Positions 10,130 through 18,963 of a stretch of DNA of 64,000 nt are shown here, one piece after another; the first letter of the stretch is position 1; each line of letters opens with the position of its first letter. Source of the DNA: JACPDH01 sp041671505 (GTDB taxonomy: Bacteria > Acidobacteriota > Thermoanaerobaculia > Gp7-AA8). Location of the stretch: positions 186,001 to 250,000 of the forward strand of contig JBAZBK010000004.1 in NCBI GenBank assembly GCA_041671505.1, written 5' to 3'. The position numbers were made by a program, and so were the translations under genes. A model generated the notes under the pieces. It did no database searches and was not told where the DNA came from. It worked only from the letters and a program-made list of their open reading frames with translations.

Positions 10130-11794
10130 TCACTTCGGCCCGACTTCGACCCGATGAAGCGTGAGCACCGCACCGCGCCGCAACCCGAGGAACGATTCGA
10201 AGGCGTCCTCCGCGACGACGGCGTAGCCCGGCACGCGACCGAACGTGAGGATGTACTCGGGATCGATGACAGAAAACCCGCTTCGTTTCAATAGGATAGG
10301 TCCATCAAACCCGCCGACTAGATACTGGTTGATCTCGTATCCACCGTCGATCCGGGCGAGCGAGATACCAGCCGCCTGCAGGCGGGCGTAGGCCGTCCAT
10401 CGAGCCGCGTTCCAGCGCATGTACTCCTGCGTCGCGAGTGCGCTGAACGCCCCGACGACGAGAACGCTCACGACGGCGACCGCTCGAACAAAAACGGGGA
10501 TCTTCCCCGCGAGCACAGGTACAAGAATCGCGAGCGTCCAGAGCGAATCGACGCTATAGCGATCGAAGTAGATACCCGAGACGAAGAGTCCGCAGGTTGC
10601 CACTGTGCAGTGAGCGACGGCCATGTCGATCAGCACCCCCTCGTTTGCCGGGCGCGACGGTGCGACGCGCCACCCGCGCGCCAGCACCGACAGCAGGATC
10701 CCGCCGAGCAGGGCGCCCGCAAGCGTCAGCAGGAGCCGTACCCCTCGTCCGGCCGGGAAGGGTGGCTCCTGATCGAGCGTCCAGGTGTCTCGCAGCGTCA
10801 GCGGGCCCAGCCCGAGGTTGACGAGGACGTTCCCCGGGTGAACCTCGAGCGTCGGGATGTCACTCCAGTAGGGCATCGGACAGTCCCGCAGGATCATGTG
10901 CCCGGCACCCGCGAGCATCGCCACGATCGCGATCCCTGCAAGCAGCTTTCCTCCTCGCTCCCGCGCGATCCACGCCCCGGCAACGATCGCGATCGGAAGG
11001 GCGAACAACCCCGCATTCTGAAAGTTGAAGAGCGTGTAGTAGCCCGCGACGCGCAGTGCCTGCGCCGGCAGTTCCGCGAGAGGCACTTTCCAGACGACGA
11101 AGTGCTCCCCGATCTGCCCGGGATAGCCGCGCAGCGCCGTCGTGAAGAGCGAAAGCAGCGCGAAGCTGCCTAACGGCGCAAACGCAAGGGCAAGCAACGT
11201 CTTCCATCGAGGCGAGAGCGCCTCCCTGCGCCTCAGAATCGCTACCACAGGCGCGATCGCGAGGGCGATTCCGGTCTGCCGGATGAAGTAGGCGCCCACG
11301 ATCGCAAAGGCCCCCGCGACCGCCCATCGCACGTCGTCGTCGTCGAGCGCCCGTTGGAACGCGAACAGTGCGACGACCGAGCAAAAGAGAAACGGGATCT
11401 GCGTCATGTAGGTGAACGACGACCAGAGAACGATCGGGTGAAATGCGAAGGCTGCCGTCGCCAGCAGGCGCGAGCCGGTCTCGACGCCAAGCCGCGCTAG
11501 CCAGCGGTTCACGATCAGCACGGAGGGAATCCAGAGCGCGAGACTCGAGCAGCGAAGCACTTCGTGCGACTTGCCTAACGCGAGCGTCCAGAGCGCCCCC
11601 CACAGCACCTGCAGCTTCAGCGTCATCGCGGTGAACCTGCTGTAGACGAGCTCGCCCGTGTCAGCGAATCTCCAGGTCGTCAGCGCGAAGTTCCAGTCGT
11701 CGTTGAGCGGGAACTCGCCTCGAATACCGATGAACGCGATGCAGCCAAGAAGCAGCATTACGAGTAGCGCCGGCTCGGCCAGCCCGCGTCTCAA
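10130..11794 (-). CDS. GT-C type membrane glycosyltransferase (PMT/GT39-like)
   Basis: Polytopic membrane protein of 554 residues with about 10-12 hydrophobic segments. The first external loop contains GEFPLNDDWNFAL, matching the acidic Asp-Asp loop of GT-C glycosyltransferases that transfer sugars from polyprenyl-phosphate donors. TTG at 11794 is chosen as start: AGGGGTG precedes it by about 7 bases and it overlaps the upstream stop as TTGA; an ATG 12 codons in (11758) has no ribosome binding site. Open reading continues far upstream, but only as a shadow of the neighbouring gene. Last gene of the glycan cassette. Acceptor and donor are unknown. Confidence 0.75.
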   Translation of the reverse strand: MRRGLAEPALLVMLLLGCIAFIGIRGEFPLNDDWNFALTTWRFADTGELVYSRFTAMTLKLQVLWGALWTLALGKSHEVLRCSSLALWIPSVLIVNRWLARLGVETGSRLLATAAFAFHPIVLWSSFTYMTQIPFLFCSVVALFAFQRALDDDDVRWAVAGAFAIVGAYFIRQTGIALAIAPVVAILRRREALSPRWKTLLALAFAPLGSFALLSLFTTALRGYPGQIGEHFVVWKVPLAELPAQALRVAGYYTLFNFQNAGLFALPIAIVAGAWIARERGGKLLAGIAIVAMLAGAGHMILRDCPMPYWSDIPTLEVHPGNVLVNLGLGPLTLRDTWTLDQEPPFPAGRGVRLLLTLAGALLGGILLSVLARGWRVAPSRPANEGVLIDMAVAHCTVATCGLFVSGIYFDRYSVDSLWTLAILVPVLAGKIPVFVRAVAVVSVLVVGAFSALATQEYMRWNAARWTAYARLQAAGISLARIDGGYEINQYLVGGFDGPILLKRSGFSVIDPEYILTFGRVPGYAVVAEDAFESFLGLRRGAVLTLHRVEVGPK

Positions 11795-13485
11795 GGCATC
11801 ACCCCTGCGCGACGTTTCACTGTGAGGATGGCGAACTCGTCTCTCGCCTGAACCGAGAACCCGAAGGGCAGTACCGGCCCCTTGCACTCCCTCACGCCAG
11901 GACCGTAGAAATTCGCGAAGGCGCTGCAGTCGATCGTCCTCACCGGCCAGCGCGGCGAGAACGCGATCTCCTCGATCTCGATCGCCAGCGCGCGGGTCGG
12001 CGTGAGCTGCTGGTACGACGGGAACGGCGTCCGCGCGATGAAGACGACATCGCCATCTCGCAGGCGCGGCTGCCGGAAGAAGTCGAGAATCGTTCCTCCC
12101 TCGCGCTCCATGTAGTACTGGAATCCCCAGTGACCGTCGAACAGGAAGCGGCCGGCGATCGCAACTTTCTTCGGTGCGACGACCTCGTCGACGAAGGCAC
12201 GATAGATGTTCGCGGTCCGCGCATCGCCGACGCCGATCGCGACCGTGAGCGCCAGGCTGAACGCCAGCCCCGCGCGGAACGGCGAGGAGTCGGTCCGGAG
12301 AAGCCCCGAACGCACGAGGAGAAGAATCATCGGCGCCAGAAGCGGCAGCATGTAGCGCACCGACGAAAAGAGGAGTCCGAACTGGAACCAGAAAACGAGG
12401 GCGAACCAGAACACGAGAATCAGCGGAATCACATCGCGTTCGCGCACACCCTGGATACCGAGCGCAGCGACGATCAGCAGGAACCTGAACGTAAGTCCTG
12501 CGCTCAAGCCGTATCCCGCGGCCGCCCACGGCCCGACAGGGAACACCAGGTACATGCTCACGCCCATCAGCAGCGCCATGAGGAGCGTAATCGCGCCGAG
12601 AACGTGACGCGTCACCAGCGACGGAGACGTCGAAGTCGCGGCCACCGCGGGAAGCACTCCGAACGCGAAGTAGCCCAGGATCGCGCTTAGGATCACCACC
12701 GTGCCGCCGCTCTCGAACTCGGCGATCGTCGAGATGTGAGACCGGCCGTACATCACCAGGCTGCAAAGACTCCAAAGCGCGAGGCCCGCCGCAGGCCCGG
12801 CGGCGATGATCAGCAGACCGGTCCGGCGCCCTCGCCCCGCGAGCCACAGAAGGCCGAGGACGGGACCGACGAGCACGCCGTTGTACTTCGCCAGGGGCGC
12901 GAGCGCGCCGGCGAGACAACCGAGCGGAACCAGCCACACCGAGCCCGTTGCCAGGTACCGAACGGCGCAGGCAACCGCCGCCAGAAAGAACGCGAACATT
13001 GCGATGTCCGGCATCACGACCTGGCTCGCCAGAAAGAACGAAGGCGACGCGACGAGCAGGAGCGCGGGAGCGAGCGGCCGGACCCCGAGGTCGCTCGCCA
13101 GCAGGGCAAATGCGACGATCGCGAGAACCGAGAATGGCAGCATCGCGGCATGGAGCGCCGCCTCCGTCCACCCGAACGTCGAACCCCACGCGGCGAGCCA
13201 ATACGGAACGAGTGGCGGATTCGCCAGAATGTGGAACGCCTCTTCCGGCCCGCCGTTCCAGTTGATGTAGAACCCGTAGGGATCCGCCGGGGCGACCGCG
13301 GCCCGCTCGGCAATGCGGACGATGTTAGGCTCGTCTACGCGAAACGCCGAGGAAACGAACGGTACCTGCGCGATCACCCAGAGCACGACGAGCAGCGCAA
13401 TGCCCCGCACGTCCAGGCGCTCCATCCTCCGAACGGGAAGGTCGGCGACGAAGGATCCGAGGGAATGAGCTGCTGCGTGCGGCAT
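11791..13485 (-). CDS. GT-C type membrane glycosyltransferase (PMT_2/ArnT-like)
   Basis: 564-residue polytopic membrane protein. After the first membrane segment it reads FRVDEPNIVRIAERA, the Asp-Glu loop of PMT_2/ArnT-like GT-C enzymes, followed by VMPDIAMFAFFLAAV and APLAKYNGVLVGPVLG, both recurrent in this family. It probably transfers a lipid-linked sugar on the periplasmic side. The ATG at 13485 has no Shine-Dalgarno sequence but TACACT lies 6 bases before it, possibly the -10 of a leaderless transcript; an alternative ATG lies at 13425. It overlaps the next gene by 4 bases. Confidence 0.75.
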   Translation of the reverse strand: MPHAAAHSLGSFVADLPVRRMERLDVRGIALLVVLWVIAQVPFVSSAFRVDEPNIVRIAERAAVAPADPYGFYINWNGGPEEAFHILANPPLVPYWLAAWGSTFGWTEAALHAAMLPFSVLAIVAFALLASDLGVRPLAPALLLVASPSFFLASQVVMPDIAMFAFFLAAVACAVRYLATGSVWLVPLGCLAGALAPLAKYNGVLVGPVLGLLWLAGRGRRTGLLIIAAGPAAGLALWSLCSLVMYGRSHISTIAEFESGGTVVILSAILGYFAFGVLPAVAATSTSPSLVTRHVLGAITLLMALLMGVSMYLVFPVGPWAAAGYGLSAGLTFRFLLIVAALGIQGVRERDVIPLILVFWFALVFWFQFGLLFSSVRYMLPLLAPMILLLVRSGLLRTDSSPFRAGLAFSLALTVAIGVGDARTANIYRAFVDEVVAPKKVAIAGRFLFDGHWGFQYYMEREGGTILDFFRQPRLRDGDVVFIARTPFPSYQQLTPTRALAIEIEEIAFSPRWPVRTIDCSAFANFYGPGVRECKGPVLPFGFSVQARDEFAILTVKRRAGVMP

Positions 13486-13569
13486 CCCGGTAGTGTAAGG
13501 GTACGCACGCGCATCCGCAGCACCGCGGGCGCGTCCCGTGTCCCGTCACGCGAAGCGGTGTCCTTTCAG

Positions 13570-15048
13570 CTACCCCGGATCGGGAGTCGCGCGATCGGCA
13601 CTCGCGGGGCTTCGGGTCACCCAGTGGACGACGAGCGCAACGACCGCGAGGGCCGAGCAGGCGATCCACAGGCCACCGGCGAGCGGCGACGCGACGACGA
13701 ACTCCACGAGAGAGAGGCGGTTGGCTTCGAGCAGCGTCACCGCGAACGCATGAAGTCCGATCATCGCGAAGAGAAGGCTCGCAACTAGCCCGACCGCGCG
13801 TCGCAGATCCTCCCGCTGAGTCCATCCCGCGAGCCCGATGCCGAGAAGCGCAAAGTACGGGAGGAGCGCCGGAAAGAGATAGCGCCCCTGTGCCTGAAAA
13901 TCGAAGGCCCAGCTCCGGTAGAGCGATAGGCACAGCTCGAGAGGAAGCAAGGTCAGCACGAGAAGCTGCAGGAGCTTCATCTGCGCGCTCTCGCTCGAGC
14001 GGTTGCGCCAGGCGAAGAGCGCCGCGCCGACGAGTGCCGCGACGCTCACCGCGCCCACGAGCCGGTAAACCGTCCCGGAAAGCGGGATCGTCAGTTTGCC
14101 GAACTCGCCAATCCCGCTCGTCAGCGTCCCGTGAAGCCACGTCTTCGCGTAGAAACGAGGGTAACGGCCGATCGCCGTCTCCAACATCGAGAGTCCGTAG
14201 GTCCGACCGCAAGCCCACTCGACTCCGAGACTCCTGCGGATCGCGTCGGCACGTCCTTCGGCCATCAAGTCGAGCCCGTACCGCTGAAATGCGATCAGCC
14301 ACCACCAGCCGGCAACCGCCATTGCAGACCCGACCGCGGCAGCGCATCGCGCAAATCCCTTCGTGATCCCGCCACGCAACGTCAGAAGCATTGCTGGCGC
14401 GGTCATTACCGCGATCGGGAAACCGTTCGGCTTGCCAAGCAGGAGCAGACCGACGAGGCAGCCGGTCGCGAGCGCGTCCCGGGTCCGCCAACCGCTGCGC
14501 GCCCCGGCAAACCAGCTCGCGATGAGCGCCGCCGCGGCGAGCGCTGTAAGGCCGTCGTTGTTCGTGTACGAGAAGACGAACGTCAGCTGCGGCCAGAACG
14601 CGGCGACCGTTGCGGAGAGCGCTGCCGCGCGACGACAACCCGGATACATCCGGGCGACACCCCAGAAGACCGCGAGCGGCATCAGGGCCGCCCAGACGAT
14701 GCCCGGCCCGCGCGCGTAAATGGCAGACTCCGGTGACCTGTCGCCCAGCAACTCGATCGCAGCGGCACTCAGGATGTACGAGAGACCTGGCTGTGCCGAA
14801 TAGGTATAAAGCGGAGAGCTGTAACCGTCTGCGCCGAGCCGCACCCGGGCCCCGAAGTCGTCGACTCCCACCTCCGGGATCGCGCGGAACACCGCCTCGA
14901 ACAGGACGACTTCGTAGTGGCTCTGTTCGTCCGGACCCTCACCCAGCGGCAGGACGCGTATCCAGCAATAGACATTGACCGCGGAGAAGATCGCGAGGGC
15001 CGCAAGCAGCACCCGCTCGCTCCACAGAGGCGACTTGTCGATCGTCAT
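13570..15048 (-). CDS. DUF2142-like polytopic membrane protein
   Basis: 492 residues with many membrane segments. An early loop reads LPLGEGPDEQSHYE, a later one SGIGEFGKLTIPLSGTVYRL, and the end has FDFQAQGRYLFPALLPYFALL; these three positions match the recurring motifs of DUF2142 proteins, which occur in surface-polysaccharide clusters and are thought to be GT-C-like. The start at 15048 overlaps the methyltransferase stop as ATGA. Function is unproven; a role in cell-surface glycan transfer is inferred from the cassette. Confidence 0.7.
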   Translation of the reverse strand: MTIDKSPLWSERVLLAALAIFSAVNVYCWIRVLPLGEGPDEQSHYEVVLFEAVFRAIPEVGVDDFGARVRLGADGYSSPLYTYSAQPGLSYILSAAAIELLGDRSPESAIYARGPGIVWAALMPLAVFWGVARMYPGCRRAAALSATVAAFWPQLTFVFSYTNNDGLTALAAAALIASWFAGARSGWRTRDALATGCLVGLLLLGKPNGFPIAVMTAPAMLLTLRGGITKGFARCAAAVGSAMAVAGWWWLIAFQRYGLDLMAEGRADAIRRSLGVEWACGRTYGLSMLETAIGRYPRFYAKTWLHGTLTSGIGEFGKLTIPLSGTVYRLVGAVSVAALVGAALFAWRNRSSESAQMKLLQLLVLTLLPLELCLSLYRSWAFDFQAQGRYLFPALLPYFALLGIGLAGWTQREDLRRAVGLVASLLFAMIGLHAFAVTLLEANRLSLVEFVVASPLAGGLWIACSALAVVALVVHWVTRSPASADRATPDPG

Positions 15049-15881
15049 TCGACTTTCCTGCGTCCGCCGAATTTCCACGAGTTCCCGTTCCTGAAGATCA
15101 CGTAGGTGCTGTGCTGCTCGATCCCGGACGACCCGAGCCACGCGTCGATCGTGTCCCGGCCGATGTATCTCGTCGTGGGCGTGACGAGTTGGTCGAACGC
15201 GACGTGATGAAAAAACGCGAACTCCCGTTTCGCAATCCAGCAGAAGTAATCGGCAAGAGGCAGCACGTTCCGCAGCGAAGGACGGATGTTCACGAGAGCG
15301 GCCGTCGCCTTCGCCGCGACGAAGAACGGGAATGCAAGCGGGAGCGCGATTCCCCACTTCGTCACCCTCCAGTGCAGGCGAGAGGCGACGCGACGCAGGG
15401 GATCGACGAGCGCGATCACGAGCGCGTTTCCTTCACGTGCGTATACCCAGCAATGAAAGCACCCGCCGTCGGCCACGTGCCGCAGCACGGCGCGGAATCC
15501 CTCGACGGGTTCGTCCAGATGATGGATCACTCCGATGCAGTAGACGACATCGTGCAGCCCGGCATCGACCCGGGTCAGGTCGCCATGGATCAGCGTCAAC
15601 TCGCCTGCGTACGAGGCCGGGATGTTGGCCCTCGTCACACCGGCCGTGTCTCCCAGCTCGACGCCGGTGAGCACCGCCGGCGCGCAGCCTGCCACGTGAT
15701 GCAACAGCGAGCCGTTCCCGAATCCCAGCTCCAGAACGCGCCGCCCCCGAAGATCATCGGGAGTCACAGGATCGAACCAGTCGGTGAACTGCGCGCGCGT
15801 GTAGACAGAGCCCGCGGGGAGATCGTTCCACGACGCGGCGAATGCGTCCGCGGTCTTTCTGTCAACAGAGTCGTCCGTCAT
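15045..15881 (-). CDS. Class I SAM-dependent methyltransferase
   Basis: 278 residues with Rossmann motif I VLELGFGNGSLL (about residues 48-59), an acidic motif II region (TGVELGD), motif GDLTRVDAGLHDVVYCIGVIHHLDEP and the glycine-rich post-motif, as in small-molecule and sugar methyltransferases. It overlaps both neighbours by 4 bases, between the amidotransferase and the DUF2142 gene, so it likely modifies a glycan or a glycan precursor. The substrate cannot be told from sequence. Confidence 0.75.
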   Translation of the reverse strand: MTDDSVDRKTADAFAASWNDLPAGSVYTRAQFTDWFDPVTPDDLRGRRVLELGFGNGSLLHHVAGCAPAVLTGVELGDTAGVTRANIPASYAGELTLIHGDLTRVDAGLHDVVYCIGVIHHLDEPVEGFRAVLRHVADGGCFHCWVYAREGNALVIALVDPLRRVASRLHWRVTKWGIALPLAFPFFVAAKATAALVNIRPSLRNVLPLADYFCWIAKREFAFFHHVAFDQLVTPTTRYIGRDTIDAWLGSSGIEQHSTYVIFRNGNSWKFGGRRKVE

Positions 15882-17800
15882 CGAACCATCGGCTGCTTGC
15901 CGCTGAGACTACCAGAGCGGACAGACGGCGCAACGTCGTCGAGCCAGAGACCGAGCATGAGGAGGTTGAAGATCTCCTTCCGCCGGTCGGCCGCTCCGCG
16001 CCAGTGCTCCTCGACGAGCCGGTTCACGGCGGCAGGTTGGAGAAGTCCCTGCCGCGCCACGACCTCGGACGAGAGCATGTCACCCACGAGCTCGCGAAGC
16101 GGCCCGCGGAACCACTCTCCGAGCGGCGAGCCGAAACCCTTCTTGGGACGGCCCGAGATTTCCCGGGGATAGCGGCGGGCACACCATTCGCGAAGGAGCC
16201 GCTTGTGGATCGCGCCGCGAACCTTGAGGCGCCGCGGGAGCGAGCCGGCAAAACCGACCATTGCCTCCGTCAGAAACGGCGGCCTGACTTCGAGCGCGTA
16301 CGCCATGCTCGCGCGATCGACCTTCACCAGCACCTGGTCCTGCAGGTAGAAGCGCTGGTCGTCACGCAGCAGAACTTCGAGATCACCGCGCCTGCGAACA
16401 CGCGCCGACGCATCGTGCAGAAGGTGCTCCAGCTGCGGCTGGCGCGACGCGTCCCAGTGCGAGACGAGCTCGGGCAGCGCGCTGGGGTCGAAGGTTCCCA
16501 GCCAGCGGTGGTTGCGCATGACGGGATCGCGCTCGAGCCCCCCCAGGAACTTTCTCGCCTTGTAGCCGGGCGTCAGATTCTCGAAGGACACCGGCATGAC
16601 TGCGTCGGCCAGGCCGGCCATCGCGCGCCTGACGAACCGCGGGAAACGAGTCAGCGCGCGAGCCGCCGTCCGGTAGCCATGAGTCGGATATCCGCCGAAC
16701 AGCTCGTCGGCCCCGTCGCCCGACAGCACGACCTTCACGTGCTCCCTCGCGAACCGGCAGAGAAGCAGCGTCGGAAAGATCGACCCGTCGGCGACCGGTT
16801 CGCTCACGACGCTGGCGATTCGCGGGACGAGCTCGATCGCATCAGCCGCCGTCACGATCTTTCTGTGGTGGATCGTGCCGAGCTGCTTCGCGACGAGATC
16901 GAACCAGTGCGACTCGTCGAAGCTCGGCTCGTCGAAGCCGATCGAGAAGCTGTGCAACGGTTCGGTCGAGACCCTCGTCGCCATCGTCGCCACGATCGTC
17001 GAATCGATCCCGCCCGAGAGAAAAAGCCCGACCGGTACGTCGGCGACGAGCTGCCGCCTGACCGCGCTCTCCATCAGCGCGTCGAACTCGGTGACCGCGT
17101 CGTCGAGCGATCGCGGCACTTCGTCGTCCGATTGCCATGAAGCGTATCTGCGGGTTGAAGTGCGTCCGTCCGCGCCTACACGCAGCTCCTCGCCACCGAC
17201 GAGCTTTCTCACTCCTTGAAGCATCGACATCGGGCCCGGCACGTAGTCGAGCTGGAGATACGCCTGAAGTGCCGCAGGATCGACGCCCCGATCACCGTAT
17301 CCGGCCGAGACGAGCGCACCAAGCTCGGAAGCGAACGCTATCTCTCCACCGCGCTCGGCGACGTAGAGCGGTTTGACTCCCATCGGGTCGCGGACGAGAA
17401 ACGCGTTGTCGCTTCTCGCATCGACCAGGCAGAAGGCGAACATCCCGTCGAGCCGCGCCCATGCGGCGGCGCCATCGAGCAGGTAGAGATTGAGGATGAC
17501 CTCCGTGTCGCTCGAGCCGCGGAACGTCCGCCCCCGTCGGAGACACTCTTCGCGCAGTTCCGCGAAGTTGTAGATCTCGCCGTTGAAGACGATGCAGATG
17601 GAACGCGTCACGTCCCACATCGGCTGCGCACCTGTCGCGGAGAGATCGATGATCGCGAGACGCCGGTGGGCGATCGTTCCCCAGGAAAAGCGCTCCATCC
17701 CTTCGCCGTCAGGCCCCCGGTGCGCGAGCGAGCGCTGCATCGCCTCGACCACGCGATCGGAATCGGCGTCGGCACGGAGCACACCCGAGATGCCGCACAT
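15878..17800 (-). CDS. asnB: Asparagine synthetase (glutamine-hydrolysing)-like amidotransferase
   Basis: 640 residues. The N-terminal class II glutaminase domain begins with the Cys2 nucleophile (MCGISGVL) and has LAHRGPDGEG, FNGEIYNFAELR and GSSDTEV. The C-terminal synthetase domain has the pyrophosphate loop SGGIDST at 262-268, GDGADELFGGY, and the VDRASMAYALEVRPPFLT segment. Family members either make asparagine or, when in polysaccharide clusters as here, amidate surface sugars or exosortase-linked products. Located 4 bases after the GT2 gene and overlapping the methyltransferase; a cassette role seems more likely than housekeeping. Confidence 0.88.
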   Translation of the reverse strand: MCGISGVLRADADSDRVVEAMQRSLAHRGPDGEGMERFSWGTIAHRRLAIIDLSATGAQPMWDVTRSICIVFNGEIYNFAELREECLRRGRTFRGSSDTEVILNLYLLDGAAAWARLDGMFAFCLVDARSDNAFLVRDPMGVKPLYVAERGGEIAFASELGALVSAGYGDRGVDPAALQAYLQLDYVPGPMSMLQGVRKLVGGEELRVGADGRTSTRRYASWQSDDEVPRSLDDAVTEFDALMESAVRRQLVADVPVGLFLSGGIDSTIVATMATRVSTEPLHSFSIGFDEPSFDESHWFDLVAKQLGTIHHRKIVTAADAIELVPRIASVVSEPVADGSIFPTLLLCRFAREHVKVVLSGDGADELFGGYPTHGYRTAARALTRFPRFVRRAMAGLADAVMPVSFENLTPGYKARKFLGGLERDPVMRNHRWLGTFDPSALPELVSHWDASRQPQLEHLLHDASARVRRRGDLEVLLRDDQRFYLQDQVLVKVDRASMAYALEVRPPFLTEAMVGFAGSLPRRLKVRGAIHKRLLREWCARRYPREISGRPKKGFGSPLGEWFRGPLRELVGDMLSSEVVARQGLLQPAAVNRLVEEHWRGAADRRKEIFNLLMLGLWLDDVAPSVRSGSLSGKQPMVR

Positions 17801-17804
17801 CGGA

Positions 17805-18833
17805 TCAGGCGCCCGCGTCGTCGGTATGCGCCGGCGTGCGCTCGATGACTCGGTAGGGTTTTCTTCCCCCCGCCTGATAGAGCACCCGGATGTTCAATTC
17901 GGCGAGCAGCCCTGACATCAGGCTCAACAGGCCCGTCACGTACGCGAGGAGCATGAAGAAGATCATCGGCGTGCTCTGCGGGCGCTCGAGGGCGAAGGTC
18001 CTGTACGCGACGACTGCAAATGCCGCGGTGCCGAGCGCGAAGAACGCCATCGCGATCCGTCCAAAGAAGTACGCCGGTTTCGATCCGTAGGTGTTGAGCA
18101 TCTTGGCGGTCAGGAGATCGACGAGCACTTTGCCGATCCTGTTCATGCCGTACTTGCTGACGCCGGCCGCGCGCGAGCGATGGTTGACCGGCATCTCGAT
18201 CAGCCGCGCACCCTGCGCCTGCGCGTAAATCGGGATGAAGCGGTGCATCTCGCCGAAGAGCTGGATCTCGTCGAGAAACACGCGGCGGCACACCTTGAGC
18301 GTGCAACCGAGGTCGTGAATCTCGAGCGAGAACGACCTGCGGATCATCGCGTTGGCGATGCGCGAGGCCGTCGTTCGCGACAGACCGTCCTTGCGATCGC
18401 GGCGCCAGCCGCAGACCATGTCCGCCTCTCCCGCGAGAATCGGCCCGATCATCCGCACGAGGTCGCCCGGATCGTTCTGGAGATCGGCGTCGAGGAACGC
18501 GATCAACTCCCCTCGCGACTCTGCCATCCCCGCGACCATTGCGGCGGTCTGTCCGCGGTTCGCCAGAAACCGGATGCCACTCACGTTGTCTCGCGTTTTC
18601 GCGATCGATTCGATGACGTCCCAGCTGCCGTCGGTACTGCCATCGTCGACGAAGATGATCTCCGCTCCGCCAGGCACGCGGGCGAGCGCGGCTTCGACCT
18701 CATCGACGAGCCGCGCCAGATTTTCCCGCTCGTCGAGCACCGGAACGATCACGGACAGCAGGATCGCGTTTCTGCCGGGCGATTCCGAGCCTCGAAGGCA
18801 GGGAACCCGAGCTCCATCCTCCGGAGGCAGCAT
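17805..18833 (-). CDS. GT2 family glycosyltransferase, DPM1/GtrB-like with C-terminal membrane helices
   Basis: GT-A fold domain: LSVIVPVLDERENL at the start, IIFVDDGSTDGS, the DXD-containing FLDADLQNDP and the RSRAAGVSKYGM segment typical of polyprenyl-phosphate sugar synthases, followed by two hydrophobic segments. It probably charges undecaprenyl phosphate with a sugar that the downstream GT-C proteins then use. The ATG at 18833 is used; reading can extend to a TTG at 18869, and neither has a clear ribosome binding site. First gene of the glycan operon. Confidence 0.82.
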   Translation of the reverse strand: MLPPEDGARVPCLRGSESPGRNAILLSVIVPVLDERENLARLVDEVEAALARVPGGAEIIFVDDGSTDGSWDVIESIAKTRDNVSGIRFLANRGQTAAMVAGMAESRGELIAFLDADLQNDPGDLVRMIGPILAGEADMVCGWRRDRKDGLSRTTASRIANAMIRRSFSLEIHDLGCTLKVCRRVFLDEIQLFGEMHRFIPIYAQAQGARLIEMPVNHRSRAAGVSKYGMNRIGKVLVDLLTAKMLNTYGSKPAYFFGRIAMAFFALGTAAFAVVAYRTFALERPQSTPMIFFMLLAYVTGLLSLMSGLLAELNIRVLYQAGGRKPYRVIERTPAHTDDAGA

Positions 18834-18963
18834 GAAAATCACTTTGCGCGAATCGTGTGGACGAGTCAAGGATGGACGCTGTTACCATCGAAGTCCGAGA
18901 CGGGAAGCGACTTCTCGATAAGGACGCGCAGACCCGCTTCCGATTCGATTCCTCGATAGTGCC

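Noticed and set aside
10130..13201. A single 1023-codon open frame that appears to fuse a long Arg-rich N-terminus to the GT-C enzyme
   Set aside because: The first ~470 codons read the neighbouring gene (11791-13485) in the wrong frame, with Arg/Gly-rich composition and no family similarity; the real gene begins at the TTG at 11794.
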